Positions 1-9,389 of a DNA stretch of 64,000 bases are shown piece by piece (the first letter of the stretch is position 1; the number at the start of each line of letters is the position of its first letter). The notes below the pieces were generated by a model that worked only from the letters and a program-made list of their open reading frames with translations, did no database searches and was not told the origin of the DNA. The position numbers and the translations under genes were made by a program. The stretch is from Nitrosospira lacus (GTDB lineage Bacteria > Pseudomonadota > Gammaproteobacteria > Burkholderiales > Nitrosomonadaceae), in NCBI RefSeq assembly GCF_000355765.4, contig NZ_CP021106.3, forward strand, positions 653,137-717,136. The letters are read 5' to 3'.

Positions 1-139
1 GGTCGACCGCGCTTTTTTCAGGTTATCGTTATGATTAATAGCAATATCTTTGTGCTATCTGATCCTCATCCTTTAGGCGAGTCGGTCCAACTGCCGGATG
101 CAGGTTCAACAAATATTGCGCGTAAAATTTCTCACTGCC

Positions 140-469
140 ATGGAATCCATACTCATCGTTACTAATTTGCCCGATAGAGAAAGGGCCATGGCACTGGCTC
201 ACAGGCTGATCGAGGAGCGATTAGCTGCTTGCGTTAACGTGATGGCAGACTGTACTTCCGTATACCACTGGCAGGGAAAAAGCGAAACCGCCAGCGAGGT
301 GCCGGTTCTTATTAAAACCCTGGCCCAGCATTATGTCCGGTTGGAGCAGTTGATACTGTCGATGCATCCTTACGAACTACCCGAAATCATTGCTGTCCCA
401 GTAACGAATGGTCTACCCGCTTATTTGAGGTGGATTGCCGACGAAACGTTGGTTTCAGACAAAAAATGA
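140..469 (+). CDS. cutA: Divalent-cation tolerance protein CutA
   Basis: Small cytoplasmic trimeric protein of the CutA1 family, linked to divalent-metal (copper) tolerance and resembling PII proteins in fold. The chain starts MESILIVTNLPDRE and carries the family's RLIEERLAACVNV and VPVLIKT segments and a C-terminal HPYELPEIIAVPV block, all in the expected order for a roughly 109-residue protein. An upstream in-frame ATG at 98 would add 14 residues without homology, so I take the ATG at 140. The stop overlaps the dsbD start (ATGA), which implies translational coupling and a shared role in metal and thiol homeostasis. The exact biochemical role of CutA is unsettled. Confidence 0.93.
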   Translation: MESILIVTNLPDRERAMALAHRLIEERLAACVNVMADCTSVYHWQGKSETASEVPVLIKTLAQHYVRLEQLILSMHPYELPEIIAVPVTNGLPAYLRWIADETLVSDKK

Positions 470-2430
470 ACGCTGCCAGGTTACCCGTGCATCTGATCCG
501 ATACATTCTGGTATTAATCTATTTTTTCAGTATAAACGCCTTTGCTGAAGAGAAGACGTCATCCGGTTTCCTTTCGGGATTAAAGCAACTCGGCGCGGCC
601 TTTGATCAGGACGAGCAGGAGTTATTACCACCGGATCAGGCTTTTAAGCTGACCGTCAGGGTGCGCGATGAGAATACGTTGGTGGCACAATTTGAGCCGG
701 CAAAGAACTATTATCTTTATCGGGATAAGGTAGCGTTCAAGCCGCAAAATACCGAAACTTCAATCGAGAAAATCTCGCTGCCCCAGGGAGCGGTAAAAAG
801 CGATTTGACTTTTGGCCAGGTGGAGGTTTTTCATAAGCCGTTCGAAGCGGTAATTTCGTTGAAGCGGGATGCATCTTCGCCTAACAAACTGACTCTCGTC
901 GCCACCTACCAGGGCTGCAATGAACCGATAGGCGTCTGCTATGCACCTATCAATAAGGTAATCGAGCTGACGCTCCCGGTGGCAAAGGCGGCGGTAGGGG
1001 CCGTCGCCAACGCGGTAAGCAGTGACGCGGCGGCAGCAACACCTTTTTCAGCCGCAAAACCGGACGCTGCTGCGGAACTGTTTGCAACCGCCCCATCTCC
1101 TGCCGTGGAAACCGAATCTCTCAAAATAGAGCGTATGTTCGAGAGCGGCAACTTCTGGCTGATTCTGACCGGTTTCTTTGGCATCGGTCTGCTTCTGTCA
1201 TTCACGCCTTGCGTCTTTCCGATGTTTCCCATTCTGTCGGGCATTATCGCCAAGCGGGGTGAGCATATTACCAAGACCCGCGGATTCATATTATCACTGG
1301 CCTATGTCATGGGAATGGCGATCACTTATGCTGTCGCCGGTGTCGCAGCCGGGCTTTCCGGTGCAATGCTGTCCGCGGCTTTGCAAAATGCCTGGGTACT
1401 GGGCACCTTTGCGGCAGTCTTTATAACACTGGCTTTTTCCATGTTTGGTTTCTATGAACTGCAATTACCCACCTTTCTGCAAAGCAAGCTCTCCGAGGAG
1501 GCCGGGCATTTAAAGGGGGGACAACTGACGGGCGTATTCGGGATGGGAGCATTGTCCGCATTAATTGTCGGGCCGTGTGTAGCCGCCCCGCTGGCTGGAG
1601 CATTGCTTTACATCAGCCAGACCCGGGACGTGGTACTGGGTGGTTCAGCATTGTTCGTCATGGCGTTGGGTATGGGGGTACCGCTGTTATTGCTGGGTGC
1701 ATCCGCCGGAGTGCTTCTGCCCAAAGCCGGACCCTGGATGGAGTCAGTCAAACACTTTTTTGGCGTATTGCTACTTGGGGTAGCCATATGGCTGATATCG
1801 CCAGTTATCCCGGCGGTGGCACATATGTTGCTGTGGGCGACACTATTGATCGTCTCGGCCATTTATTTGCATGCCGTTGATCCGCTAAGACCCGATGCTT
1901 CGGGCTTTCGGAAATTCTTGAAAGGTTTGGGCATGATCGCGCTGCTGACCGGTGTTGCCTTGCTGATAGGCGTTTTATCCGGCAGCCGTGACATTCTGCA
2001 ACCGCTCTCAAAACTGAACGTTGCAAATGCTGACGTGAGTGGAACGAAGAAGAGCACGGCCCAAACCGGGCATTTGCCATTTCAGCGTATAAAGTCGGTA
2101 GCGGAGCTTGAACAACATATCCTCCAGGCCCGGGACAAGTACGTGATGCTGGATTTTTACGCCGACTGGTGCATTTCATGCAAGGAAATGGAGCGCTTCA
2201 CCTTTACCGATGAGAAAGTGCAATCCCGCCTAAAAGATGTGGTACTGCTGCAGGTTGATGTTACCGCCGGCACGCCCGACGATGCGGCGCTGCTTAAACG
2301 TTTCAAGTTATTTGGCCCTCCCGGTATCCTGTTTATCGATCGCCAGGGGCGTGAAATCCCGCGTATCAGACTTATTGGATATCAGGACACGGAACGTTTT
2401 CTCTCGATACTCAATGCAGTATTGATTTAG
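466..2430 (+). CDS. dsbD: Thiol:disulfide interchange protein DsbD
   Basis: Inner-membrane protein that carries reducing equivalents from cytoplasmic thioredoxin to periplasmic thiols, including apocytochromes c and the disulfide isomerase. All three modules are visible: a signal peptide and periplasmic alpha domain with paired Cys (GCNEPIGVCYAP), a multi-span beta domain with the redox Cys pair in FTPCVFPMFP and VGPCVAAPLAG, and a C-terminal thioredoxin domain with WCISC in YADWCISCKEMERF. The length of about 654 aa is slightly above the E. coli protein. The start at 466 overlaps the cutA stop as ATGA; an in-frame ATG at 430 lies inside cutA and would spoil the signal peptide. The role fits an organism with many periplasmic c-type cytochromes. 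Confidence 0.95.
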   Translation: MNAARLPVHLIRYILVLIYFFSINAFAEEKTSSGFLSGLKQLGAAFDQDEQELLPPDQAFKLTVRVRDENTLVAQFEPAKNYYLYRDKVAFKPQNTETSIEKISLPQGAVKSDLTFGQVEVFHKPFEAVISLKRDASSPNKLTLVATYQGCNEPIGVCYAPINKVIELTLPVAKAAVGAVANAVSSDAAAATPFSAAKPDAAAELFATAPSPAVETESLKIERMFESGNFWLILTGFFGIGLLLSFTPCVFPMFPILSGIIAKRGEHITKTRGFILSLAYVMGMAITYAVAGVAAGLSGAMLSAALQNAWVLGTFAAVFITLAFSMFGFYELQLPTFLQSKLSEEAGHLKGGQLTGVFGMGALSALIVGPCVAAPLAGALLYISQTRDVVLGGSALFVMALGMGVPLLLLGASAGVLLPKAGPWMESVKHFFGVLLLGVAIWLISPVIPAVAHMLLWATLLIVSAIYLHAVDPLRPDASGFRKFLKGLGMIALLTGVALLIGVLSGSRDILQPLSKLNVANADVSGTKKSTAQTGHLPFQRIKSVAELEQHILQARDKYVMLDFYADWCISCKEMERFTFTDEKVQSRLKDVVLLQVDVTAGTPDDAALLKRFKLFGPPGILFIDRQGREIPRIRLIGYQDTERFLSILNAVLI

Positions 2431-2467
2431 CGTCGATACTGCCCCTGTCAATTCATAAGGAGCATAT

Positions 2468-2545
2468 TTGCGCGCTTTCCAGAATTGCGATCAAGGTTCC
2501 TGCGGTACATGGCCGTGTTGCACCACGCCTGCACTCCAAAAATAA
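2468..2545 (+). CDS. Possible small Cys-rich peptide
   Basis: A 25-codon frame starts at TTG, five bases after a strong Shine-Dalgarno (AAGGAG at 2457-2462), and ends with TAA. It encodes MRAFQNCDQGSCGTWPCCTT plus PALQK, with four cysteines. It lies in the 155-bp gap between dsbD and a TlpA-like thioredoxin, both of which act on thiols. I recognise no family. The strong ribosome-binding site is the main support; at this length the frame could be chance or a leader peptide. Confidence 0.22.
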   Translation: MRAFQNCDQGSCGTWPCCTTPALQK

Positions 2546-2585
2546 GATAGCACGCTTCCCCCTCCAACCATGGGATTTAGGGTAA

Positions 2586-3137
2586 ATGACGAAATCACAA
2601 CAGATGCTGATGTATATGGGTGTCGCCATACTTGCGGTGGCTGCCGGTTTATTGTTGCGTGCGCAGCTGACAAGCGACAACCCTCAAGCTGAAATGAGAA
2701 CGAGTGTCGCGAATAGCGGGGCCGAGACAATATTCGCGGCAAGCTTGCCCGACCTTCAGGGCAAGCATCAATCCATCTCACAGTGGCGTGGTAATGTCAT
2801 GGTGGTCAATTTCTGGGCGACCTGGTGCGAACCGTGCCGCGATGAAATTCCTGAGTTCATTGAGCTCCAGGAAAAATTCAGTGATAAGGGGCTGGTGTTT
2901 ATCGGCATTGCAGTGGATCAGCAAGAAAGAGCGGCAGCTTTCAGTAAGGAGATCGGCATCAATTACCCGGTGCTGGTGGGTGATTTAAAAGCCATGGAAC
3001 TGGCTGGCGCAGCAGGAAACCGTCAAGGAGCGTTACCTTTTACTATCGTTATCGACCGCAGTGGAAATATCACTGGCACTAAATTGGGTCGCCTCAGTCA
3101 GAGCAAGCTTGAATCGATGATCAAACCGCTACTGTAG
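2586..3137 (+). CDS. TlpA-like membrane-anchored thioredoxin
   Basis: Periplasmic thiol-disulfide oxidoreductase of the TlpA/ResA group. Residues about 7-26 form a single uncleaved or signal-anchor hydrophobic segment (MLMYMGVAILAVAAGLLL), followed by a thioredoxin fold with the redox motif WCEPC in FWATWCEPCRDEIPEF and the cis-proline strand GALPFTIVIDR. At 183 aa it is typical of the family. It follows dsbD on the same strand and is a likely recipient of electrons from DsbD, for example for reducing apocytochrome c haem-binding cysteines or a copper site; the specific client is inferred. Confidence 0.88.
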   Translation: MTKSQQMLMYMGVAILAVAAGLLLRAQLTSDNPQAEMRTSVANSGAETIFAASLPDLQGKHQSISQWRGNVMVVNFWATWCEPCRDEIPEFIELQEKFSDKGLVFIGIAVDQQERAAAFSKEIGINYPVLVGDLKAMELAGAAGNRQGALPFTIVIDRSGNITGTKLGRLSQSKLESMIKPLL

Positions 3138-3172
3138 GGTAAAGATGATTTCCAATACCCAGGCATTGCAGG

Positions 3173-3679
3173 TTATCGGGTTTTATAGCCGCGCGCCCTC
3201 ATTACCTTCCACGCGTATTCCAGCGTATTGTCCGATGGAATCAGCATTGAAAGCGCGCCTTTGCTGAGCGGTTGCACTGTTAATTCAATATCATATTCCC
3301 TGCCGTTTACAGATGCCTCAGCGGCTATCCTTGGTTCCATGGGTACGATAAGAACCGTAACCTGAGTCACCATATAATCGGAGTTGCCGTTGTAAATGCT
3401 GCCGTTGAAGGCACCGTAACCAAAGCCGGCATGAGTGACGAGCTTGTTGAAAGCATCGGCCGGCAGGTCGGTGTCGGTGGACTTACTCTGGGGCGATTTC
3501 TCGCGGCAAGCGCGCACGACGATGGCGGCTGCACGATCGCTGGTGATCCTCTTCATGGATTCTTGAACGCACTGATCGTAACCTCCTGGATCAGGTAAGC
3601 TCCCGGCAGATGAATTCAGCGATGCCAAAAGTATCCATGAGAAAATAATGAGAGACGTGAGCGTTGTTATATTTTTCAT
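3173..3679 (-). CDS. Hypothetical secreted protein
   Basis: A 168-residue protein with a clear N-terminal signal peptide (hydrophobic TTLTSLIIFSWILLASL followed by small residues SSAGS). The mature part has two cysteines (YDQCVQES and VVRACREKS) near the N-terminus and a beta-rich, low-charge remainder. I do not recognise a named domain. The gene is convergent with the TlpA-like gene, whose stop lies 35 bp away. Secretion and a disulfide between the two cysteines are inferences. Confidence 0.72.
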   Translation of the reverse strand: MKNITTLTSLIIFSWILLASLNSSAGSLPDPGGYDQCVQESMKRITSDRAAAIVVRACREKSPQSKSTDTDLPADAFNKLVTHAGFGYGAFNGSIYNGNSDYMVTQVTVLIVPMEPRIAAEASVNGREYDIELTVQPLSKGALSMLIPSDNTLEYAWKVMRARGYKTR

Positions 3680-3765
3680 TCGTGTTTTCTACCCCGGAAT
3701 AGAAAGCATCGATCCGACAGTGTCTACAGATCAGCTTCTTTATTCTCGGATGGTAAGGACCCCTG

Positions 3766-3835
3766 ATTTGTTCGCCCCGGGAGGGACGAACAAATACCAC
3801 CGTTGCCCGCGCCCCGTGAACGAATGGGGCGCGGG
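3766..3835. other. Two adjacent perfect hairpins
   Basis: Two inverted repeats lie side by side. The first is ATTTGTTCG at 3766-3774 paired with CGAACAAAT at 3787-3795. The second is CCCGCGCCCC at 3806-3815 paired with GGGGCGCGGG at 3826-3835, a 10-bp pure G/C stem. Neither is followed by a U-run on either strand. They sit between the DUF2490 gene end and the secreted-protein gene start, so factor-independent termination is not well supported; transcript-stabilising or attenuator roles are possible. Confidence 0.5.
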
Positions 3836-3905
3836 TTGGAAAGATTAACCGCCACGAAGATTGCGGAGGGCTTGGTCCCTGGTCCTTTCGGTACTCATGA
3901 AGAGT

Positions 3906-4634
3906 TTAAAAGTTGGCTAATATGTTAATCGATAAAATATGATCCATCAGATTGGCTCCTCGCCTGACAATATAATGATTCATATAACCAATTTCACCGG
4001 TAATCTCCTTGGTAATGGCATAGCCGATTCCCGTGAAAAACCGATTGTTATCAATGCCTCTTCGTGGTACCCAGTCGTTAGTGTTAAGCGCGACGAAAAC
4101 CTCATCCTGGATGATGTAGCTAAAGCCCGGCGCAAATGACAGCGGCACCGCTAGTTTGACCAACTGCCGGTAACGCATGCCAACATCATTGCCCAGCTGA
4201 GGTATCATGCGTTCTTCCAGACGGCTGCGAGACTGGACCACCCCGAACGAGAACTTGTCTCTCCACAACACTTGCTGCCATACCCGCTGTTCGTCGACCG
4301 CAATTCTGGTAAAGGGACTCGTAGTGGGGGCCCAGGCGTAACCAGCCCAGATGCTGGTGGTATTGTTAATCTGATAGCCTAAACCTGGACGTATCAGCGA
4401 TTGAGAGAAATGCGATGCGTTATCACCAAAACGTCCCTGACCCTCGGCCCACCATTTCAATTTCTTCAACATAGGATTGTCGGGATTGACAAACCCCCAA
4501 TTTCCCGTGGCAGTGATATTGCCCCACACCTGGAAATCTGTCAGATCATCCGCAAACTGTTGAGCAGTAGTCGGACCCGATAGCATCAGGCCGGATAGCA
4601 ATAATGCAGTAGAGATACGTATTTTATTCAGCAC
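3906..4634 (-). CDS. DUF2490 outer-membrane beta-barrel protein
   Basis: A 242-residue protein with a signal peptide (ISTALLLSGLMLSGPTTAQQF) and alternating hydrophobic/aromatic beta strands ending in a C-terminal phenylalanine (SINILANF), the usual outer-membrane insertion signal. The segments DFQVWGNITATGNWGF and LIRPGLGYQINNTTSIWAGY match the DUF2490 pattern. No specific substrate is known for the family. It stands alone on the minus strand, with a 388-bp spacer upstream before the decayed transporter. Confidence 0.8.
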   Translation of the reverse strand: MLNKIRISTALLLSGLMLSGPTTAQQFADDLTDFQVWGNITATGNWGFVNPDNPMLKKLKWWAEGQGRFGDNASHFSQSLIRPGLGYQINNTTSIWAGYAWAPTTSPFTRIAVDEQRVWQQVLWRDKFSFGVVQSRSRLEERMIPQLGNDVGMRYRQLVKLAVPLSFAPGFSYIIQDEVFVALNTNDWVPRRGIDNNRFFTGIGYAITKEITGEIGYMNHYIVRRGANLMDHILSINILANF

Positions 4635-5022
4635 TTGATTCCCCTTTTATAACTTGATATCGAAAATTTTCATCAGGAGCAGGTGTTAGCCTGCGATTCA
4701 TCCGGTTCAACATCTAATATTGCTGCTAACGCATATTTATATCAAAAAGAAGCCAAGAATAAATCCTGGCAAGAAAATTAGCATAACGCATGTGAAGAAA
4801 CTATCGCAGCGATGTGGGAATTTTGTGAAGATAGTTTTAATTGCAGCACCAGCGCGTTTAAATAGACAAATAAAATAAAGTGCTTGCACGAATTGGCAAG
4901 AACTAAGTTCCGATTCTGTCGTAAAAAAAGTCTATCACTACAGTGAGCTGAAGAACGGCACTTATTTTACTGCGATGAATGGCATGCTGGGAAGCAAATG
5001 CATGCTTACATCGACCCTGCAA
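4635..5022. other. Intergenic spacer, no gene seen
   Basis: AT-rich spacer upstream of the DUF2490 gene. No frame with a ribosome-binding site or recognisable product was found; it presumably holds the promoter of the minus-strand DUF2490 gene. Confidence 0.5.
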
Positions 5023-5529
5023 TTACTCTTTTAAGCCCTTTTCAGTCGAATTGCCCATTAAATGGCGATCACCTGGTAAAGATTGTAAAGACTTGGTAAT
5101 GATGATTAACGTTCCCACCAGGACCAGTAACGTCCGTGCATGAAGTTTCTTGCGTAGCACCGCTGCCAATGGTGCGGCGAACAGTCCTCCAAACACCATA
5201 CCTACGATGATGGGCCATGTGTCGGTTTCCATTTACAAAGTAAAGACTGGGGCACTTGTCAATGTCAGGAAAAACTCCGCAAAATTGACTGAACCCATGG
5301 TGGTGGGTGGATCGATACCTGAACTCATCAGGGTTGAGGTTGCTACTGGTCCCCAGCCTCCACCGCCAGTCGCGTCGACAAATCTGTCGAATAATGCGAG
5401 CTTTCCCACATATTTTGGCGCCTGCGTACGCAGGCGCGGCGGCCGAAATGCTTTGCTGAGAATATATATTCCCAGGAGTAATAGATAAGCAAAAATGTAC
5501 GGCTTGCAAGAGGGCGATGAGGCATTCAT
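5023..5529 (-). pseudogene. Decayed TauE/SafE-family membrane transporter
   Basis: The translation carries the second-half signature of TauE/SafE (COG0730) sulfite/organosulfonate exporters: a hydrophobic span, then VDATGGGGWGPVATSTLM, MGSVNFAEFFLTLTSA and, after a TAA stop at 5233-5235, the in-frame continuation WPIIVGMVFGGLFAAPLAA. The stop falls between two parts that are contiguous in intact homologues. The whole N-terminal half of the two-repeat protein is also missing, leaving about 168 codons of an expected 250 or so. Re-initiation at the ATG directly after the stop could make a fragment, but transport function is unlikely. Confidence 0.78.
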
Positions 5530-5694
5530 CGGAAATGAACTCCCGGAGGCAATAACCTGAATTCGGCAACCGACCGCACTTTTTCAGTTTAGTGCTATGA
5601 TCTGCAAAGACTTTTTTTGCTGTCTGATTTCCAACATGTGGGTGAGTTTGCTACCGCCGGATTTAGGCTCATCCGGCTAAATCAGGGGATAGCC

Positions 5695-6078
5695 ATGGCG
5701 CTCGCTGACGCCATACTTATTATTCATTTTGTGTTTGTGCTGTTCGTGGTGGGCAGCCTCCCATTAATCTGGATCGGAGCTTGGATGGGGTGGGGCTTTG
5801 TGCGCAATCTCCGGTTTCGGCTCGCACATCTGGCCGCTATCCTGTTTGTCGTTGGCGAATCCCTCATCGGTATGGTGTGTCCGCTTACCTTATTGGAAGA
5901 TTCGCTGCGCCGCGCGGAAAGCGATGGTGATTTTATCCAGCGATGGTTGCACCGTATCCTTTTCTATGATGTTCCGGAATGGGTGCTGACGACGGTCTAC
6001 GTGCTGTTTGCGCTCTTGGTCGCGATCACTTTCAGGCTACTTCCACCGCGTCATCGCAAGCCCCGGCTCCCCCTTTGA
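5695..6078 (+). CDS. DUF2784 membrane protein
   Basis: A 127-residue integral membrane protein with three or four hydrophobic helices (ADAILIIHFVFVLFVVGSLP, AHLAAILFVVGESLIG and a C-terminal LTTVYVLFALLVAITF). The conserved family features are the N-terminal IHFVFVLFVV, the MVCPLTLLE motif and the following RWLHRILFYDVPEW. The function of DUF2784 is unknown. I chose the ATG at 5695 because homologues begin just before the first helix; a further in-frame ATG at 5617 would add 26 unrelated residues. Confidence 0.8.
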   Translation: MALADAILIIHFVFVLFVVGSLPLIWIGAWMGWGFVRNLRFRLAHLAAILFVVGESLIGMVCPLTLLEDSLRRAESDGDFIQRWLHRILFYDVPEWVLTTVYVLFALLVAITFRLLPPRHRKPRLPL

Positions 6079-6204
6079 TCAAATTTCTTCCGCGATCATT
6101 GACCCATTCTTCCGCGGCGCGTAAAGTTGGAAGGCCAGAAAGGGTGAAGTTCCTATCCTTACACTCCATCCAGTCATTCATTCCAACAAGAAAACTGCAC
6201 GACC

Positions 6205-9200
6205 ATGACTTCATCTCTCCGTCGCTTTATTTCCGGCAAACGTTTGAGAACGGGTCTTGGGGTCCTGGCCGCAATCATTATTCTCTTCGGATTGCTTGGT
6301 TATTTGTGGTTGCCGGGTTACGCCAAGACCAAACTTGAAACGCTACTGTCAGAAGCCGTCCACCGGCCCGTGACGATACAGTCAATCGATATTCAGCCTT
6401 ACACGCTGGAACTGACGGTACGTGGTTTCCGTGTGGGTGAAAAAGCGGCGAGCGCCGACGCCGATAACGCGTTGATGTCCATTGACGAACTGTATACCAA
6501 TCTTAGCATTGCCTCCATCGCCCGGCGGGCGCCGGTAATCAGCTCCTTGTCGGTAAAGCGGCCCGCGGTGCGCATAGTCCGTGAAGGCGAGCAACGTTTC
6601 AATATCACGGACTTGATAGAGGATTTCATGAAACGTCCCGATGACGGCAGTAAGTCGATGTTTTCAGTAAGTAACATCACCATTGAAGGGGGTCGTTTCG
6701 AATTCATCGACCGGCTCAAGAACAGCCATCAGGAAATTTCTGAAATCCGTGTGGGGGTACCATTCGTCGCTAATTTCGAAAGCGATGAGAAAGCCTGGGT
6801 GGAGCCGCACTTCAGCGCCAAGGTAAATGGCGCACCGCTTGTTCTCGCCGGCAAGGTGCGTCCTTTCACCAAGAATCGCGAAGCAACACTGGAACTCAAG
6901 CTCAATGATATCGATCTGACCCGGATCGACGAATATTCGCCGATTCCGGTCGGCATCAGCCTGCTTTCGGGACGTTTTGACAGTGATCTACTGCTGACAT
7001 TCTCTCAGATCGATGGGGAATCGCCGAGCATGGTCTTGACAGGCAGCGCAGCGCTGCGCAAGTTCGAGATTGAAAATCAGGCGATGGAAGTACCCTATGC
7101 CGCAAAATTCGATCGACTCGATATCAAATTGACCGAAATTAATTTGAATGGGAAGAAGCCTTCGCTTGCCGGCCTGGTCCTGGCGAATGCGGCAATGATC
7201 CGCAAGGGTGATTCAGAGCCGGCACTGAGCCTGCCGAAACTCAGCGTGGAAGATGCCGCAATCGACCCCGTGCAACAGAGTGCCGTGATCGGCACGGTAA
7301 CGTTCGACGGCTTTAAAGCGTCAATGCGCCGCGAAGCCGATGGCCGTCTCGACCTGGTTAAATTTTTCGCGCTCCCTTCCGACAAGGCCGTGGTAGCGAC
7401 ACCCGTCGAGGCGGCGGCCGGCAGCAGGCCATGGACAGCCCGGCTGGGGACATTGAAGCTGGTGGCCGCGGCACTGCGTTTTGAAGACAGCACGCTCACA
7501 AAAGTTGCACCAATGATGGTCGATCCGCTGGATTTAAGCGTGGACGATATTGATCTCAGCGGCGCCAAGCCACTCAAGCTGGCGTTAAAAGCCTTGGTAA
7601 ATCAGAAGGGCAGTCTTGAAACAAGCGGTTCTCTGGCTTGGGCACCGCTAGCGATGGATCTCGCTGTCGATGCCAAAGACATCGATCTTGTCTCTCTTCA
7701 AGGTTGGGCTGGCGACCGATTGAATGCCCTGCTTACGCGTGGCGCAGCATCCTTCCAGGGCAAGGTCAAGATGGATGGGTCGCCCTTGAAAGTGGCGTTG
7801 AACGGCGACACCCGATTGACCAACTTTAACGTTTTGGACAAAGTAACCGCGACGGATCTCATGCGCTGGCGCAGTCTTGACATTAACGGTATCGAGTTTG
7901 TCAACGAACCCGTGCGTGTCAATATCAATTCGGTCGCGATTGCCGACTTCTTTGGTTACGTCATACTTACCCCGGAAGGCAAGCTCAATCTCAAGGATAT
8001 TGTCCGGCAGGATAATGAGGGGGCGCTATCCGCGAAAAGCGCATCAGCTTCACCCATCGCCGACCAGACAACCGCAGCCGCGCCGTTGCCGGCGCCCGCA
8101 GCCAAGCCCGTGCCTCTTCGTATTGGCCGCGTAGTAATGCAGGGCGGGAATATTATTTTCAACGATCAATTTATCAAGCCGAATTATCGAGCCAATTTAA
8201 CGGGTCTCGCCGGGCGCGTAGGACCACTGGATCCGAAAAAGCCGGGAGAAATTGATATTCGCGGAGCGGTGGATAAAACCGCGCCGCTGAAAATTGTCGG
8301 CAAGATCGATACGTTAAGCAGCGATCTCTATCTCGACATCGCGGCGAGTGCAAAGGGCATCGATATGCCAACCTTCAGCCCTTATTCTGGCAAATATGTC
8401 GGCTACGCCATCGAGAAGGGCAAGCTATCGGTCGATATTCATTATCATGTCGAGAAAGGTGAGCTGAAAGCCGAAAACAATGTTTTTCTTGACCAGCTGA
8501 CCCTGGGTGAAAAAGTTGAAAGTCCGGATGCATTGTCGATTCCGATAAACCTTGCTTTGGCGTTGCTAAAGAACAGGCATGGTGAAATCGATGTCCATCT
8601 GCCGATCAGCGGTTCCATCAACGACCCGCAATTCAGTATTGGCGGACTTATTGTAAAGGTCATCCTTAACCTGCTTACAAAGGCCGCCACCGCGCCTTTT
8701 GCGTTGCTCGGTTCACTTCTTGGCGATGGCGAAGAGCTGTCGACGATAGAGTATACATCCGGCCTGGCGCAGATTACACCCGAAGCCGAAAAACGCCTCC
8801 AGGTCTTATCCAAGGCGCTCATAGACCGGCCGGCGCTCAAGCTTGAGATTACGGGTACGGCTGACCCGGAACATGATCCTGAAGCGCTGAAGCGCGCGAT
8901 ACTCGCGCGCAAGGTCAAGGCCCAAAAATTATCGGAAAATGTTAAAAAAGGCGAGGCAGGTGGCTCGCTGGAGGATGTTGAGCTGAAGCCTGAGGAATAT
9001 GCCAAATATCTGACACTGGCCTACAAGGAAGAAAAATTCCCTAAACCAAAAAATGTGGTGGGTTTGACGAAAAGCCTGCCGGTACCGGAAATGGAGCAAT
9101 TGATGTTGGCCAACATCAATGCCGGCGACAGCGAAATGCGGGCACTTGCCGAACGTCGTGCCGTAGCCGCGCGGGACTGGCTGGTCGAGCAGGGCGGGGT

Positions 9201-9294
9201 GCCTGCTGACCGAGTGTTTGTACTAGAGACCAAGATCGAGGTTGAAGCCGGCGGCAAGAAATCCGGTAGCCGCGCAGAATTTTCGCTCAAATAA
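6205..9294 (+). CDS. DUF748 (AsmA-like) envelope protein
   Basis: A 1029-residue protein with an N-terminal signal-anchor helix (residues about 16-37, GVLAAIIILFGLLGYLWLPG) and a very long repetitive beta-rich periplasmic region typical of DUF748 proteins of the AsmA-like superfamily, thought to span or organise the envelope and possibly move lipids. An Ala/Pro-rich linker lies around residues 612-640. The last 190 residues resemble an OmpA-type or related C-terminal domain (LQVLSKALIDRPALKLEITG, then ERRAVAARDWLVEQG and a C-terminal beta strand). It appears monocistronic, and the porin gene is convergent downstream. The lipid-transfer role is inferred from the superfamily. Confidence 0.85.
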   Translation: MTSSLRRFISGKRLRTGLGVLAAIIILFGLLGYLWLPGYAKTKLETLLSEAVHRPVTIQSIDIQPYTLELTVRGFRVGEKAASADADNALMSIDELYTNLSIASIARRAPVISSLSVKRPAVRIVREGEQRFNITDLIEDFMKRPDDGSKSMFSVSNITIEGGRFEFIDRLKNSHQEISEIRVGVPFVANFESDEKAWVEPHFSAKVNGAPLVLAGKVRPFTKNREATLELKLNDIDLTRIDEYSPIPVGISLLSGRFDSDLLLTFSQIDGESPSMVLTGSAALRKFEIENQAMEVPYAAKFDRLDIKLTEINLNGKKPSLAGLVLANAAMIRKGDSEPALSLPKLSVEDAAIDPVQQSAVIGTVTFDGFKASMRREADGRLDLVKFFALPSDKAVVATPVEAAAGSRPWTARLGTLKLVAAALRFEDSTLTKVAPMMVDPLDLSVDDIDLSGAKPLKLALKALVNQKGSLETSGSLAWAPLAMDLAVDAKDIDLVSLQGWAGDRLNALLTRGAASFQGKVKMDGSPLKVALNGDTRLTNFNVLDKVTATDLMRWRSLDINGIEFVNEPVRVNINSVAIADFFGYVILTPEGKLNLKDIVRQDNEGALSAKSASASPIADQTTAAAPLPAPAAKPVPLRIGRVVMQGGNIIFNDQFIKPNYRANLTGLAGRVGPLDPKKPGEIDIRGAVDKTAPLKIVGKIDTLSSDLYLDIAASAKGIDMPTFSPYSGKYVGYAIEKGKLSVDIHYHVEKGELKAENNVFLDQLTLGEKVESPDALSIPINLALALLKNRHGEIDVHLPISGSINDPQFSIGGLIVKVILNLLTKAATAPFALLGSLLGDGEELSTIEYTSGLAQITPEAEKRLQVLSKALIDRPALKLEITGTADPEHDPEALKRAILARKVKAQKLSENVKKGEAGGSLEDVELKPEEYAKYLTLAYKEEKFPKPKNVVGLTKSLPVPEMEQLMLANINAGDSEMRALAERRAVAARDWLVEQGGVPADRVFVLETKIEVEAGGKKSGSRAEFSLK

Positions 9295-9347
9295 AGGCTA
9301 CGTTGACCCTGGAAAATTTCCAGGCCCCATCATGTGAAAGCCTTCTC

Positions 9348-9388
9348 AGCGGGAGATACATGTCCTGTCCGTATTGGCCTCCCGCTTT
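9348..9388 (+). terminator. Hairpin with short T-run after the DUF748 gene
   Basis: AGCGGGAG at 9348-9355 pairs with CTCCCGCT at 9379-9386, followed by TTT on the plus strand. It is placed between two convergent genes. The loop is long (23 nt) and the T-run weak, so the call is tentative. Confidence 0.4.
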
Positions 9389-9389
9389 A

